Below are positions 12,901-27,700 of a stretch of DNA of 64,000 nucleotides, one piece after another (position 1 is the stretch's first letter; the number at the start of each line of letters is the position of its first letter). The position numbers and the translations under genes were made by a program. The notes under the pieces were generated by a model. That model worked only from the letters and a program-made list of their open reading frames with translations. It was not told the DNA's origin and did not search any database. Source of the stretch: Ctena decussata. Its lineage: Eukaryota; Mollusca; Bivalvia; Lucinida; Lucinidae. The stretch spans positions 81,638,979 to 81,702,978 of the forward strand of contig OZ022501.1 of the NCBI GenBank assembly GCA_963989385.1. Direction: 5' to 3'.

Positions 12901-15900
12901 GCAGTACCCATGGATTAGTTTACACAAAGTCACGTTGGGGAATCATGTGATATTTTGTACCTATATTTGGACAGAACGGGCAAGAAAATTGATCATTATT
13001 ATGCTGAATGAATTTTCATGCGGTAAAAAGCAAATACCTCGCCTCTTTTGCAGCAAATCTATTGTACAAGAGCCGTTTTCATGCACGCTTTATTTTTCCA
13101 CACAAGGTCCAGCAAAGTATGAAAGGCTTTGCTCATTCTTGTGTTGAAAACTACAGCATGTAGCATAAAAGCATTTACACATTCGTTTGCTGTGCATAAA
13201 GGCAATGTATCTGCGCTTTACCGCATAAAAATTCATCTAGTATTAAGGAAGTAATGAACAATTTTCTTACCTGTTCTGTCAGAATACAGGTACCAAATAA
13301 CCAAAGAAGGTCACATGATTCTCTGCCTTGACAGTTGTAATGATAAGACTAAGCGGGTCTGAAATATTGCTCACTTTATCTTTGACAGAGAGGAATTAAA
13401 ACGATGGTTTGTACAACAAGAGTTGGATTTCTTCCGGTTTCGGTTCCAATATGGTGACAACAAAGAAGAGAAAACAGCATTCCTAGAAGTCAACAATTTA
13501 CACTACGAACCGGTTAGCATTATGTTTTATAATGTAGGAGTGAGTTAGTGAGCTTTACAGAATTTAAGTTTATTGGTCCAGCAGTCAGTATTACAGACTA
13601 TTTCAAACACTGTTCTAGGGAAACAGAGAGTAAGAAATCAGTTGAAAGACAGAAGGGAGACAGAAGGGCAACAGAGAAAGACAGATCAGTTAGTATTACA
13701 TCCATCCAATCAATGCTACCATAAGTGTGCTATAGGCTGATGAATTAATTATTGATGAAAAGGTTTAAGCAAACTTTGAAGAAGCATTCTTAGACCATTG
13801 TGTGACTTGAAGTCATCATTTCTATAAGGAGAGAAACATAAAAAGCATTTTTTTGAGAATCAGGAAAAAAATTTGGTGACTAAAAATAATACCGCTGATA
13901 AAGTTTTTTTATGTGATGGGCAACAGGCTATCAAGTGAGCTACTCTACAAGCAGACATGTCTTTGCAGATGTTATGATGGTTTAGTAATACTGTTTTACA
14001 GATGTCGTCAGAAGAAAAGCATAGTTTGGTGGAAAAACTTGCTGCCGCTGGAAACATGAGTGCTAGTACTATAGATACAAAGGAATATTTCAAAGTATGT
14101 ATATATGAATATTTTATTGTAAGTACATGTACATGTATATAATTTTTTTGCAGGTAATTTAGTACTGTAAAAGTTCTAACCATAGGGACGCCTAAAAAAC
14201 TTGCTTTAATTGGCCTAAAAATGGAGCATTTTGATTTTACAATACAGTAATAGGTACAAAAGAAGCAACAGGAACTGCGAACAGTGTAGATACCGATCAG
14301 ACCGTTTTTTCTGTTCTGGGTCTGCACTGTTTGCTCAGGCCTATCTGTCGCAATACTTAGAATTTTTACTGTACATATGGGTCAAAATTTTAACCGGAGC
14401 TGGTGTCTTCTAAAGGAGTCCGTGAATATTGTTTTATACATGTATTTCCAAGAGCTGATTTACCTGTATTTGAAAGTATGACAGCCACACCTTGAAGTCA
14501 ACAACCATTATCATTCCACGAATAACAAAATGGTCATAGAGGTTCAGGCAATCTGCTGTTTGAAATTCTAACAAAGTCTTTGTGTGTTTCAAACTCTGCC
14601 AAAAAAGATTGTATCTGTAAAAGGACTATCTGATTATTTTGAGTTAGTTAATTTGACTTAATTTTATTATTGAATGTAAAATAAAAATCTTGTGGCCTTT
14701 ATCTGAAGCTCTGAGTATGATCTTAAGGCAAATGGGTACACTTACAGGGGAAGTTACTTTGCCACTTCAGTTTTTATCACCCTTCTCAATAGGGATCAAC
14801 TCATAAAGGAAAGAATTTGCTCCTTGGGAGGAAGTTTTTTTTCCTTTAAGCCCTTTGGAAGGGCTTCATTGTCCAGGAAACGTTAAAAGGAGTCACAAAA
14901 ATAGTTTCTGTTTGTAAATATGGCTTTGTTGTGTTTTAGGTACCATTTACTGAGGCATTAGACCTTGTACAGAAAAGGAGAGTGTATCTACAGAAAGGGT
15001 TGGCTTATGTTCCCTATGATGATATGATCTCAATACTCCTGGCTGTATACAGAACACACCTCAATCAAGCACTGGCTGTAAGTCTTTTAGGTCTGATTTC
15101 AAGTCACCTTAAAACATGTTTTAAGCACTAATCAATGACTAGTGTTAATTACGGTAAAGGTAAAATATTTTATATTTAAAGACAGTTGGTGTTTTGAGGC
15201 AACATGAAATCGGGCCTTACAGTCTGAATTGAATTAGTTTAAACAGTATTTTATTCAACTTATAAACATACACAATCAATTCATACATGGATGATATAAA
15301 GGATTCAATAACAAGCTAACTAGCTTATAGACATCGTCTCCTATCTGAATTGAATACACAGTTCCGAGAATAGCCGCTAAGCTCCGCCTACTTAGTTACT
15401 GTTACTACGTCTCACAAGCTTTACATAAAGATGGCGGAAAAACAAACGACAAATGCAAGTGTCTGCTAAATGTTGGCGATCAATGGCAAAGAATCAGCCT
15501 CCTCATGACCTACACATGGAAGTTGGTGCATCATGCATTTCCGATTCGTTTTGTTCTTGCAAAGCAGGGTAAATTTATTTAAAGTGGTGTCAGTTTGTTT
15601 TCTTTAAACAGGTATACATCCCTCCATTAACTGTAAGCTGCAAACACTGACTTATGTACAATATTGACCATGTGCGATTTGTTTGTGAGACTATGTCACA
15701 TGCTAAGTTGTCGTTGCATTGGTCAGGTATACTCTATCACGTGATTTTGAATGACTTTCTGGGTGTGTCTCAGAACTGTGTATTACTACATGTATAAAAT
15801 GATGACTTGGCATTCGTGATTTTTATTCGCAAAATGTAGACGCATACTCAATATATTCAAATATAATCAGATCAGGCCCCGAGGTTATAAAAACTTTTTT

Positions 15901-18900
15901 CGTGCTCAACTCAGCTGAGCATGAAATTTTCTCTGCTGATAAATATGAAAATTAGTGGTGGGCCGATGATTGACTATAGTCCAAGTCAGTTGGTTTTACT
16001 TACTGATTGCGATAATCGATTGAGAAATACGGCAATCGATTGTAGTCGGTTCGGTTCCGGGACTCGGGGTTTTCACCTTTTCAAGGAGCGCAACTCGAAA
16101 AAGAACAATGGCGGACGCCATCGGTTACAATAGGCAAGAAATCTATCCCTTTTCCGGCAGTAAAACGAGATCAAAAGTGTGGAATAACTATGGTTTCTAC
16201 AAGAACAAAGAGGGTCTACCGCCCGAGAGAAAATTTGGACATGACACACGCTATTTATGGATTGTTGAAAATCCAACATAAACAAAGGTACTACGTAGGT
16301 TCGGTAGTATCTAATATGCGATATATAGGTAGAACCGTTATTCAACCCAGTATGTAAGAGAACATGTTACTGAATGACAATTTTGTATGACTTGTATGAT
16401 CATTTTGGCAAAAAAAATGAAATATATGACATAATTTAAACGAATTGCAGATTTTGTGTATAACAACTTGCAACTTTTAAAAAAGCTTCAAGTGTCAGAT
16501 TTAAAAATAGCACATGACTCAGACTGTGCATGAGGTGCTGTGCACATGAACACCATATAAAGAATAACTGAGCACCCTGGATTAGTTTTGAAGACTGAGT
16601 TTTTGCTGTTCACACATGTCATTTGTTGTTGCTTACTTATTGTTGTGCTGCAAATATTGTTTGTGTATTTGAAGTTCTTTCTTGTCACTTCTGTTTATCA
16701 GGTATGGTTTTAGTTCTTACTACTAGTCATTGGGCTAAATTTAGTCAAGTCAGTCTACATGTCAGGTATTTTTTAATAATAAAGTAATCTCATCATTCTT
16801 CCAATTTCCTTTATTTTCTGCTTTTTTATTACAAAGAAATACAATCATAATGTACAAGAAGGACACAGGTACATAAAGCAAACATGACTTACACATAAAC
16901 AGCAATTGACAGAATCATTTTAGTTAAATGCACATGTTCACATTTTATAATATAGACAAATGTGAGAAACCGATTATACAATCGATAGCTAGTTGGTTTA
17001 GTATTCCGATTATGAACCGATGATCGATTGTGATTTCAAACCGATTGCCCACCACTAATGAAAATGCCAACTAATGTTGGCATTTTCATATTCAAAAGCA
17101 GAGAAAATTTCATACTTAGTTAAACTGAACAAGAAACAACTGTGTTTATCAGTAATTTGCTATTTATTAGCAGGTGAAATTTCATGCTCAGCTGAGTTGA
17201 GCATGAAAAAAGTTTTATAACCTCGGGGCCTGGTCAAGACCAGTAAGGACACAATTCATGTTAGTTCACATTAAGAACAACCATTTATACTATTCACGCC
17301 AACCAGATCATTGGACAGGGGTGGATTGTGTATATGAGCAGCGACATGACAAAACCAACAAAGTGGCATGTGTGACCAGCACAGACTCGGATCAGCCTGG
17401 GGGTGGGGATAGCTTAGACCTCAAGACTGGGGGGATGCCAAGGCTAATCATGTCACTTAGCTGGTTTTGTCGTGTCACGGCTCATATGTTGGTTGAACAA
17501 GCAAACTGGTCTGAATCCTATCATGACTAGTGTTGATCTGACCTGTTTACCTTTAATTGAGCCACGACACAAACAAAACCAACTGAGTGGCTTGTTTGCC
17601 CAGCAAAGACTCAGATCAGCTTGGGCATCCACATCCGCCCAGTCAGGTCAGAGTCTTCACTGTTCGCATGGAGCTTGCTTAGACCATTTGCTACCCTTTA
17701 AGCACAGAGCAATGACTCTAATCAGACTGGGCAGATGCCCAGGCTGACCTGAGTCTTTGCTGGGCGCACATGCCACTTAGTTGGTTTTGTCATGTAGCGG
17801 CTCATTTTAATGTGCAGGTGATGTTGCACACGAAGAGTAAGATATTGCTTAGAATTAGAATGTTAAAGTCAGGGTCTGTGCTATTAATGTGAGCAATAGT
17901 CTAATTTGTGGATTAAGTTTTCATAGTAGTTTTTGTCGCACCTGCTTTAGCAAGGTGCGATATAGGAGTTCACTTTTCCGTCCGTCCGTACGTCAGTCAT
18001 TCCGTTCGTCCGTCAACAATTATGTCGACCCTAGGCTCTCTAGCATTTAAGTCCATTTCTCGCAAAGTGTGATACCTACAATCATCAAACCTGGCATAAA
18101 GTTTCTTCTAAGGATGTTCTTGAGAGCTGTTGCTCTTATTTTTGCCCTTACCCTGTATTTTATGCTCTGCTGACTTTGTAAAACAGGCCACCAACAATTA
18201 CGTCGACCCTAGCGTCGACCCTAGCATTTAAGTCCATTTCTCGCAAACTATGATACCTACAATCATCAAACCTGGCATAAAGCTTCTTCTTAGAGTGTTC
18301 TTGAGGGCTGTTGCTCTTATTTGTCCCTTCACCTTTATTTTATGCTCTGCTGACTTTGTAAAACCGTCCCTCCACAATTATGTCAACCCTACCATTTAAG
18401 TAGATGTCTCGCAAATTATGATACCTACAATCAACAAACCTGGCATAAAGCTGCTTCTAAGAATGTTTTCGAGGGCTGTTGCTCTTATTTATACCTTGAC
18501 CTATATTTCATGCTCTGTGGACTTAGTAAAATTTTATATTCAAAATTATGTCCACCCTTGCGTTTAAGTCCATTTCTCACGATTTATGATACCTAGAATC
18601 ATCAAACCTGGCATCCAGTTTCTTCTTAGAATGTTCTAATAATAATAATAATAATAATCAACTTTATTTTCAGAGGGTAAAACACATTTAGTAAAAACTA
18701 ATCTTCCATGTGGCCCTCTACTAATAACATATTTACAATAGTCATGCAACAGGATTTAGTTAAAAAAAAAGCACTTCCTTGCACACACTTTTTCACACAT
18801 GTCCATGCACATACCTTCACATATCTAACAGAAAATACCAAAATAACCACAACTATCCCAGCTATTGAAACAGAAAGTATCAAAGACTGCAGAACAAGTA

Positions 18901-21900
18901 TCATGGATCAGTATGATCTTGGACTGCACCATTTGCCACCCTGCTGGCAGTATACATCAAACCACTGCATTAAAGCAAAAAAAAAAAAAAAAAAACTGCT
19001 AAAATCTCTGCACCACTGAAATTATCTGTCATGGCGTCCCATTACCTAGGGTAGCTTTAGTACACAGCATTAATGAAAACAGTTCTTTATACATAGTACA
19101 CTCTGTCAGGTGAACCACCATCCACACACAAACACACCGTATATACATGTTTACAAATTTATTACTCTAAAGACTAAACAGTAGCTCATATTAATGCTTA
19201 AGCCATTTTTGTCGCACCTGCTTTAGCAAGGTGCAATATAGGAGTTCACTTTTCCGTCCGTCCGTCAGTCATTCCGTCCGTCCGTCCGTCCGTCAACAAT
19301 TACGTCGACCCTAGTGTTAAGTCCATTTCTCGCAAACTATGATGCCTACAATCATCAAACCTGGCATAAAGCTTGTAAGAATGTTTTCGAGGACTGTTGC
19401 TCTTATTTTTACTCTTATATTTACCCTTGACCTATATTTCATGCTCTGCTGACTTTGTAAAACTGTCCACCAACAATTACGTCGACCCTAGTGTTTAAGT
19501 CCATTTTTCGCAAACTATGATACCTACAATCATCAAACCTGGCATAAAGCTACTTCTGAGAATGTTCTCAAGGGCTGTTGCTCTTATATTTACCTTGACC
19601 TGTTTTCATGCTCTGCTGACTTCGTTAATTTTTTATTAAAAATTATGTTGATGCTAAGGTGCGATATAGGAGTTCACTTTTCCTTCCGTCCGTCAGTCAT
19701 TCCGTTCGTCCGTACGTCCGTCCGTCAACAATTACGTCAACCCTAGTGCCGGGCCGGGTAGCGCAATCGGTAGGGCACCTGACTCGTAAGTCAGAGGTCC
19801 TGGGTTCGAATCCCGGTCTGGCCACATACTTTCTTTTCTCCTTCCGCTGATTCAAGAAGGGCAGTTGTCAGTTACTGGCGAAAGTATGTGCACTTAGTAC
19901 TGGTTAACCGCTTAGGGGGTCTAAGCCTGCCCAGGAATAGTGTGGTTAGGTTAACTGACCGTCCCGACATGACCTTAGTTGTTTACCGTGGACGTTAAGC
20001 ATCAAATCAACCAACCAACCAACGTCAACCCTAGTGTTAAGTCCATTTCTCGCAAACTATGATGCCTACAATCATCAAACCTGGCATAAAGCTTCTTCTA
20101 AGAATGTTTTCGAGGGCTGTTGCTCTTATTTTTACCCTTGACCTATATTTTATGATCTGCTGACTTCGGAAAACTCCATTAACAATTACCTCGACCCTAG
20201 CGTTGACCCTAGCATTTAAGTCCAATTTCTCGCAAACTATGATACCTACAATCGTCAAACATGGCATAAAGCTTCTTGTAAGAATGTTCTCGAGGACTGT
20301 TGCTCTTATTTTTACCCTTGACCTATATTTCATGCTCTGCTGACTTTGTAAAACTGTCCACCAACAATTACGTCGACCCTAGTGTTTAAGTCCATTTTTC
20401 GCAAACTATGATACCTACAATCATCAAACCTGGCAAAAAGCTACTTCTGAGAATGTTCTCAAGGGCTGTTGCTCTTATTTTTACCCTTGACCTATATTTC
20501 ATGCTCTGCTGACTTTGTAAAACTGTCCACCAACAATTATGTTGACCCTAGTGTTTAAGTCCATTTTTCGCAAACTATGATACCTACAATCATCAAACCT
20601 GGCAAAAAGCTACTTCTGAGAATGTTCTCAAGGGCTGTTGCTCTTATATTTACCTTGACCTGTTTTCATGCTCTGCTGACTTAGTTAATTTTCTATTAAA
20701 AATTATGTTGATGCTAGTGTTTAAGTCCATTTCTCACAAACTATGATACCTAGAATCATCAAACCTGGTATCAAGTTTTTTCTTAGAATGTTCTTGAGTG
20801 CTGTTGCAATTAATTTACTTTTGACATATTTATAATGCTTTGCTGACTTTGCAAAATTTTACACCCATAATTGTGTCCGTGCTAGCGTTTTAGTCCTTTT
20901 GTCTGGAAGTATGATACCTACAGTCATCACACCTGGCGTAAAGTTTCTCTGCGGAGTGTTCATGAGGGATGTTGCAGTTATTTCTACCCTTGACCCATAT
21001 TTTTTTTGCTCTTCTGACTTAGTTAAATATTACATACAAAATTGTGTTGACCCTAGCATTTTTGTCCATTTCTCATACACATTCTTTTTAATTATAGTCT
21101 TTACTACTGTGGAAGCCCAATGCAGGTGCGACATAGCATTCCGCGGAATTCTTGTTCTAGTAGACATGGCCGAAGGCCCTGGTAGCTTAGTGGGTTAGTC
21201 ACTGGCCGGCTAGGCTCAGTTGCAGACTGGGCTTCAAATCCCACTAACTGTAAATAGGGCTCCCTTGCACACAGCCTTCTATTATCACCCTTTCATTGGC
21301 TTGGTAAGACTGAAATACTGTTGAAAGGGTAGTAAAACTGTGTCATCAATCCTAGGACAGGTTCTATACTTGGTTTGTAGGCAGATCATGTTGGCAGAGG
21401 GGCTAATATTCTGGACCCATAATCCTGAAGTACTGAGTTCTGACCCAGATCTTGGTTCTTCTCTAGCTTCTGAATTATTTCATCAGTAGCATTTTCCTCC
21501 TTGGCCCAGTCACTGGAATACTGCTGAAAGGGTTGTAAAATGCTAAATCATTTACCTATTGATCTTGCTTTGTAGGTGACAGCAAGAGCTTTGCCCCACC
21601 TAGAGGAAGACGAGAGACTGCTGCCAATGTTAGTAGGTCTGAGTAAACGCTACCTTGGTGCAGACTATGCCATCAAGAAGAATAATGTGGGTCAGGTTAC
21701 AGCTGATATGATTGATATGGTAAGTTGAAGTTTGAGACACATTATAGCTTCTCTTCCTATTTGAGTGCTCATAAATAAGTTTTCTTTTAAAAGATAATGG
21801 TGCTTTAACAAATTTAGTTTAACAGATGCTCATGTCTGTCTGTAAATTTTTCAGCATATTTAAACTCAAAAAAAAGGTGATTGCCATTTCTTGATAAGCA

Positions 21901-24711
21901 ACAGACATCCTTCTCCACACACACATTTACTAATGCAGTCTGCGAGCCAGAGCAGTTGCAGACGCCTACAAATTAACTTGCAAGTGCAGGGGCCTCAACC
22001 TGTATGTTCGGAGATAGGTAACAACCACTGGCATCAGAATGATGTCAGATGTAGCAAGGACTGCAACAATCCAAAATAATCCAGAAGAATATAAGACAAG
22101 CTCCACTAAGATTCATGTGGCAGTGACAAGTCAGTCATAGTATCAGTTTTATCGGAAATAGGTTAAAAGTTTACTTAAAATGTGAGGTATACATTGCCTA
22201 ATTCACAGTACATATTTTTACACTGGAAATACGCAAAGCCAGTATGTAGTGTGTGATATTTATTATTTCAGTTGTCAAAGAAGGCATTTCCACCATGCAT
22301 GCAACAGCTTCATTCCTCTATGAGACAAAACCATCACTTGAGGCATGGTGGTAGACAGCAGTATGGTTTGTTTCTCAAGGGAATTGGTTTGTCATTGGAG
22401 GAAGCTATAAAATTCTGGAGGAGTGAGTTTACAAAAATATTGGATGGCGACAAGGTATGGATAATCTTAGTATGTTTGGACATTTCAACAAACTATATTT
22501 AAGATATTATAATATCTCTGTGTAGTGGATGAACTGTGAGCTTAACTCTGCTATTTTCCACATCTTTTTGCCTTGTCAGATTTTATATAAAACTAATAGC
22601 TGAATGACAAACAACCCGACTCAGACAGTTTCTGTTTGAATCGTGAGGCAAACAAATAAGAAGTACCGTAGAAAGGCATGTACAACCCGCATTTGCGTAT
22701 AAACCGCACCTAGATTTTGGAGGAAATTTTGGGGAAAAAAAGTATTTCTGGTGTATTAACCGCATCTATAAAGCCCGATTTTACCAAGGTTTGAAAAACA
22801 CTATAAAAGTTGCAAAACTATACGTTTTTGTCTGAACAGCAGTGTTTTTTTTTGTCCTTGGTACCGGTACTTTTTTTTCCCCGCGCGCACGCGCCCGCGT
22901 TCTTGCACGCGCCGTCATATATACCGGTACATTCAAAGTACATGACATAAAAGCCGTAACATAGTTTATTGCTGTATAAACAGTTTTTTTCATTGTTCTA
23001 ATTCCTTGAAGCTACTGAAAAGATCGTTTACAAAATCAAACCCATAATTCATATTTCACACCTGACGCACCTGACCTAATGGCGGTACTTTGATCGACCG
23101 GTTTAAATCAGTCACTGGAAAAAATATTATCGCTTGACCGTACGGCATGAAAAGATCAATAAAATTGGATTAGCTTAAAGACTTTGACAATAGCACAATC
23201 AGTGATAATAAGCGTTAATTGAGTAGTTTTAGAACTTACATGGTGTGATTGGCTTCGCAAGATAAAGTAACTATCGGAAAAACAAAGATCAGTCTGCGCA
23301 TGTTCTCTGTGAACTTAGACTTCCTGTTCGCATGTAAGGAAACCTGGGGACTCTATCTAGTAAAAATTGATGACGCTGTTTGGCAAGCACATTTGCGCAG
23401 GCTTGATGTATATCCTCTATACGCACATGGTATATGGTCTCTTATCGCCCAGACACATCTTAAATGGACTCTTCCATCTTGGTTTAAAGATTTTTAAAAT
23501 TAGCCGATTCCAGATTCGGCTGTACGAGAGAGAAAGGTTACGAAAGGGAACTCTTTCGCATCCAATTCGGCATCAGCTTTGCAACATACCCGAAATTCGT
23601 TTCACAAATTATACCGCAACCAGTCAGGGCTAAAAATAGATTGATTGACAGGAAGGGCGCGTGACTTGGTAAAACTTCCGACGTATTTGAAAACGTGTTG
23701 ATAATCTATTTTGCTGTTTCTAAAGATGAAAATTGACCTTGATAGTTTGATCAGCCGTACAAACGTGCATTGGCTGATAGGTAATATAACTTATGTGGGC
23801 TAGACTTCTCTTGATTGACCGTTGCAAGCTATCGAGAGATGAAAACACCAACTGGGTGTTTCAAACTGTGAATTTCTCCGAGAGAATCTTCGAAAATATT
23901 CCCTCAAAAAACTTGTTCTGCTGTACAACCCGCACCGCTATTTCAGTCCTAAAATCTGAGGCATAATTCTGCGGGTAGTACATGCCTTTCTACGGTAACA
24001 TAATAACAGCTAATAACAAATATAACAGGTCTCACAATTATTTTGAATCCCATATTCTAATAGCTTTCAGCACCCAATTCAGATTTTCAAGAATCTGGAT
24101 ACCCTCTCTTTTGCCATTTTACACTATTGAAGCGTAACGAGATATTCCACCACATAAAGGACATCTACGATTAAGGCGAGGATTTTCCCCATTAGGCCTG
24201 CGCGACAGGTCTGAATTTTCAAAAGTATAAAGTGTGCATTTTTTTCTTAGCAGAGCTTCAACAAATATGTAAGCCGTATGAAATCAGATTATTTGTGATT
24301 CAGACCCAAAGACATGGGGAGATAATCCAGTCTGACCATACCTACCCTAAATTCAAGGTTTTCACATACTTCGTTCTTTGAGGTAATAAAAATATTCAAA
24401 TTAGTCATTCATTCCATAAATTTTTCTCATAAATGCATTCTAAATACATGGATATAACCATACAAAACAATGATTTTTTCTTGTTACGCCTGATTGGCAT
24501 TTAAACATGCAAAACCGTAGTTCTGCTTCCGGTCAAAACGGCCAAAAGAGAACGCTTCACTATAATTAAAATACAAGTAGTTCCCCCCCCCCACCCCCCC
24601 CCCCCCCACCCCCCCCCCCCCCCCCCCCCCCCCCCGTGACCCAGCATTTCCTTCATGCAGCAGACTTATGCGATGCAGGTGCGCAATATAAATTAGTGGG
24701 AAGCTGGGTCA

Positions 24712-24750
<39 letters not shown>

Positions 24751-27700
24751 GATACTCAGGAAGCCAACGAAGAAGAATGGTCAACAGTAGCAGTGTGATC
24801 TTCAAGGATTATATTGTGTACTATGACCTTGAAATGAGGTCACGGTCACATACAAATAGTCGAAACTATCCAGTGTTGTCTGTTCTGTAAGTATTATGAG
24901 TCAAAAAGGGGTAAAATGTATACAATAAGTCATTATTTCAACGATCAATTTGAGGATAGTTTACAATTTATCTCAGCATTGACGTCAACGTAAGTTTAAC
25001 GTATTTTACATAGACAAAAACATTAGAAAATTCATTTGTCATGCAAGTTACATTTCATAGTCATAAATGCAAAGCAGAAGTCAGTGATCCGTATAATTTT
25101 TTAATCATGGGGAAAATTCACGCCTTAAGCATAGAAGTCCTTTATAGTTTCTTCGGCCCGGTGTGTTCGTCTTGGTTGTACATTATGATACATAATGGTA
25201 TCCCGTTGAAAAAAGTTATGCCTAGCCCTGTAGGAGCAGTCTTATCTAGGTCTGCACTGTTTGCAAAAGCCTATGTTATTTCTATAACATAATGGTCAAG
25301 TTTCCTACACTTCATTTCAGTTTGATAAGCAATATTCGTACAATATACGTCACAACTATGGTAAAGAAGGAAAAAGAGCAGATTACACACCCTACAGCTG
25401 TGTTAAAATTATCATGTCTAATACGCCAGGGCCAGGGGACAGTCATGGTAGGTATTACAAAAGCACTGTCTGTCTCTGTGTATATAATAGGTGCATGTAA
25501 TTTGTGATAGCTGTTTAATGTCAGCGTACAAGGAGTGAACATAAATGAGCTGGGATATGACAAAACCAACAGAGTGGCATTTGTGCTGAATGAAGACTCA
25601 GATTAGACTGGGCATCTACTCAGTCTGATCAGTCTTCCCTGTTGGCATGGAGGTAGCTTAGACTCTTTGCTACCCTTTAAGCACACAGCAAAGATTCTGA
25701 TCAGACTGAGTGGATGGCAAGGCTGATCTGAGTCTTGCCACTTCGTTGGTTTTGTTATGTCGCAGCTCAAATATTGATACATTTTGACACAGTGGGATAG
25801 CATAGCACTAGCTCCTGTTTTGATTATTACAATCAGAATTAAGAAGGCACACTTGCTGAACATAATACTGAGTAATAGATTTTACTGGTAAATATTAGTA
25901 TTGATCTTCATGTGTACAAGATATTTGATGAGCGCATTAGAATTTTTAAATTGTTAGCCCATAGGGATTTGAACCTGCAGCCATCTTTGCTATACTATGT
26001 TGCCTTGTCAAAATTTATCAGAATACACAAATAATTTCTGAGAAAACACATTTGGATAATAAAGATCATTGCCAAAAGCATATAATATCATGATGTAACC
26101 CAGAAGTGGTCCAAAGTTAATGACTGAGAGACATTACATGGCTTGGATAAACATTTATCATGAAAAGTTTCCATGCAGTCAAAACTTGAGATTGAAATAC
26201 AAGCTATAGATTTGCAACTTATTCCAGTTTCATGACTGCTAAAGGCATAAGCAGAGCTCTAGATAAGAGGGAGTATTTGGTGATAATTAGGGATAATTTT
26301 TGCTAATTCTGCATAAAAACATATGTTGTGACCCCTCATCTGAACCGTCTCGACGAGACGGTTCGGATGAGGGGTCACAACATATGGTTTCAACGAGAAA
26401 TAAAAAAAATTATCCTTCAGTTATCATCAAATACCCCTCTTATCTAGAGCTCTGCATAAGTCATGGGCAGTAAAAGTGCCAGTTTCTTGAGGTTGAGGCT
26501 TCTGAACAATTAAAATCAAGTCATGTAAATAGAGAATACCATGTTAGTGTCTTTTGATACCAAGTTTATCAGGTGAAACCAGAAACAGCATAGGAATGGC
26601 GAGACTTGCCGAGCCATCCGGCGTGTTTCTGGTCTACCCTGATAAACTTGATATCAAAAGGCACTTATGTGGTTTTCTATTTATCATGCATCGTTAGAAG
26701 ATTTTCAGGTGTAAAGAGGGGCAAACAATTGAAAAGCAAACGCAGTTTTGTTCGAACTTGCTGACGTCGCGAATGCGTTATGACGTAAGTCGGTGACGTC
26801 AATTAACCAATCGAACACTGATATCACAACCAATGTCAGTGAGTAGCCAACCGTCTTCAGAGATCATTTCTAAAGGCATGACCTGATAACAGTCACGCAA
26901 GCGCAGTTCTACAGTGACATGATATCGCTTCATGTTATCATACCCCTGTTATCAAGTGAATTTTGCAGCAAGAGCATATGCATGATAAATAGACATATGT
27001 AATAACTCATAGACTGAAATTTTTATTTTTTTTTTCTGATAATTATCTGTTATAATGCTGACATTAGAATTACCTCACTGAGTCTATTGTAAAATGCCAT
27101 AGTAAGATTTTTTAGATAAGTAATGTGTTCAGTATCATCAGTAAATACTCACCTTGTCATCGTTTCAACCTTTTCCCTGTTTGCAGGTTGTCCATTCAGA
27201 CATACTGACCTAGATTTATTGAAACAGAAGCTCAAGTCCATGTCAATTGGAGGAGTCTACTATGATAAGGTAGTGTTATATGAGCCGCGACACGAGAAAA
27301 CAAACAATGTGGTTTTGTGCCCAGCGCAGACTCAGATCAGCCTGGGCATCCGCCCAGTTTGAACTGACTCTTCATTAAGTGCTCAAAGGGTAGCTTAGGG
27401 TCTAAGCTACCTCCATGCGGACAGCGAAGATTCTGATCAGACTGGGCGGATGCCCAGGCTGATCTGAGTCTGCGCTGGGCGCACAACCACATTGTTGGTT
27501 TTGTCGTGTCGCGGCTCATATTGACTATCATCCCCAGTTACATCATGCCTGTAATATCACAGGTATCCAGAAACATTCCTGTCTATCCTCTATGAAGGCC
27601 ATGAAAAAATGCAATAGAAATAATTATTAAAACCCAACAGTCTGATATTGTTGTACAGAACTATTTTCATAGGATTTGTTTACTTAACAGAAATAGTTTA

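Noticed and set aside
13860..14327. 155-codon minus-strand frame as a gene
   Set aside because: It overlaps PRIM2 exon d in antisense and a MITE M2, and has no domain or codon pattern of its own.
19749..19824. tRNA-Thr(CGT) gene
   Set aside because: The anticodon arm leaves a loop of 6 or 8 bases and the acceptor stem has wobble pairs. The segment is the head of a 273-bp SINE with a target duplication, repeated at 35660 and 42612.
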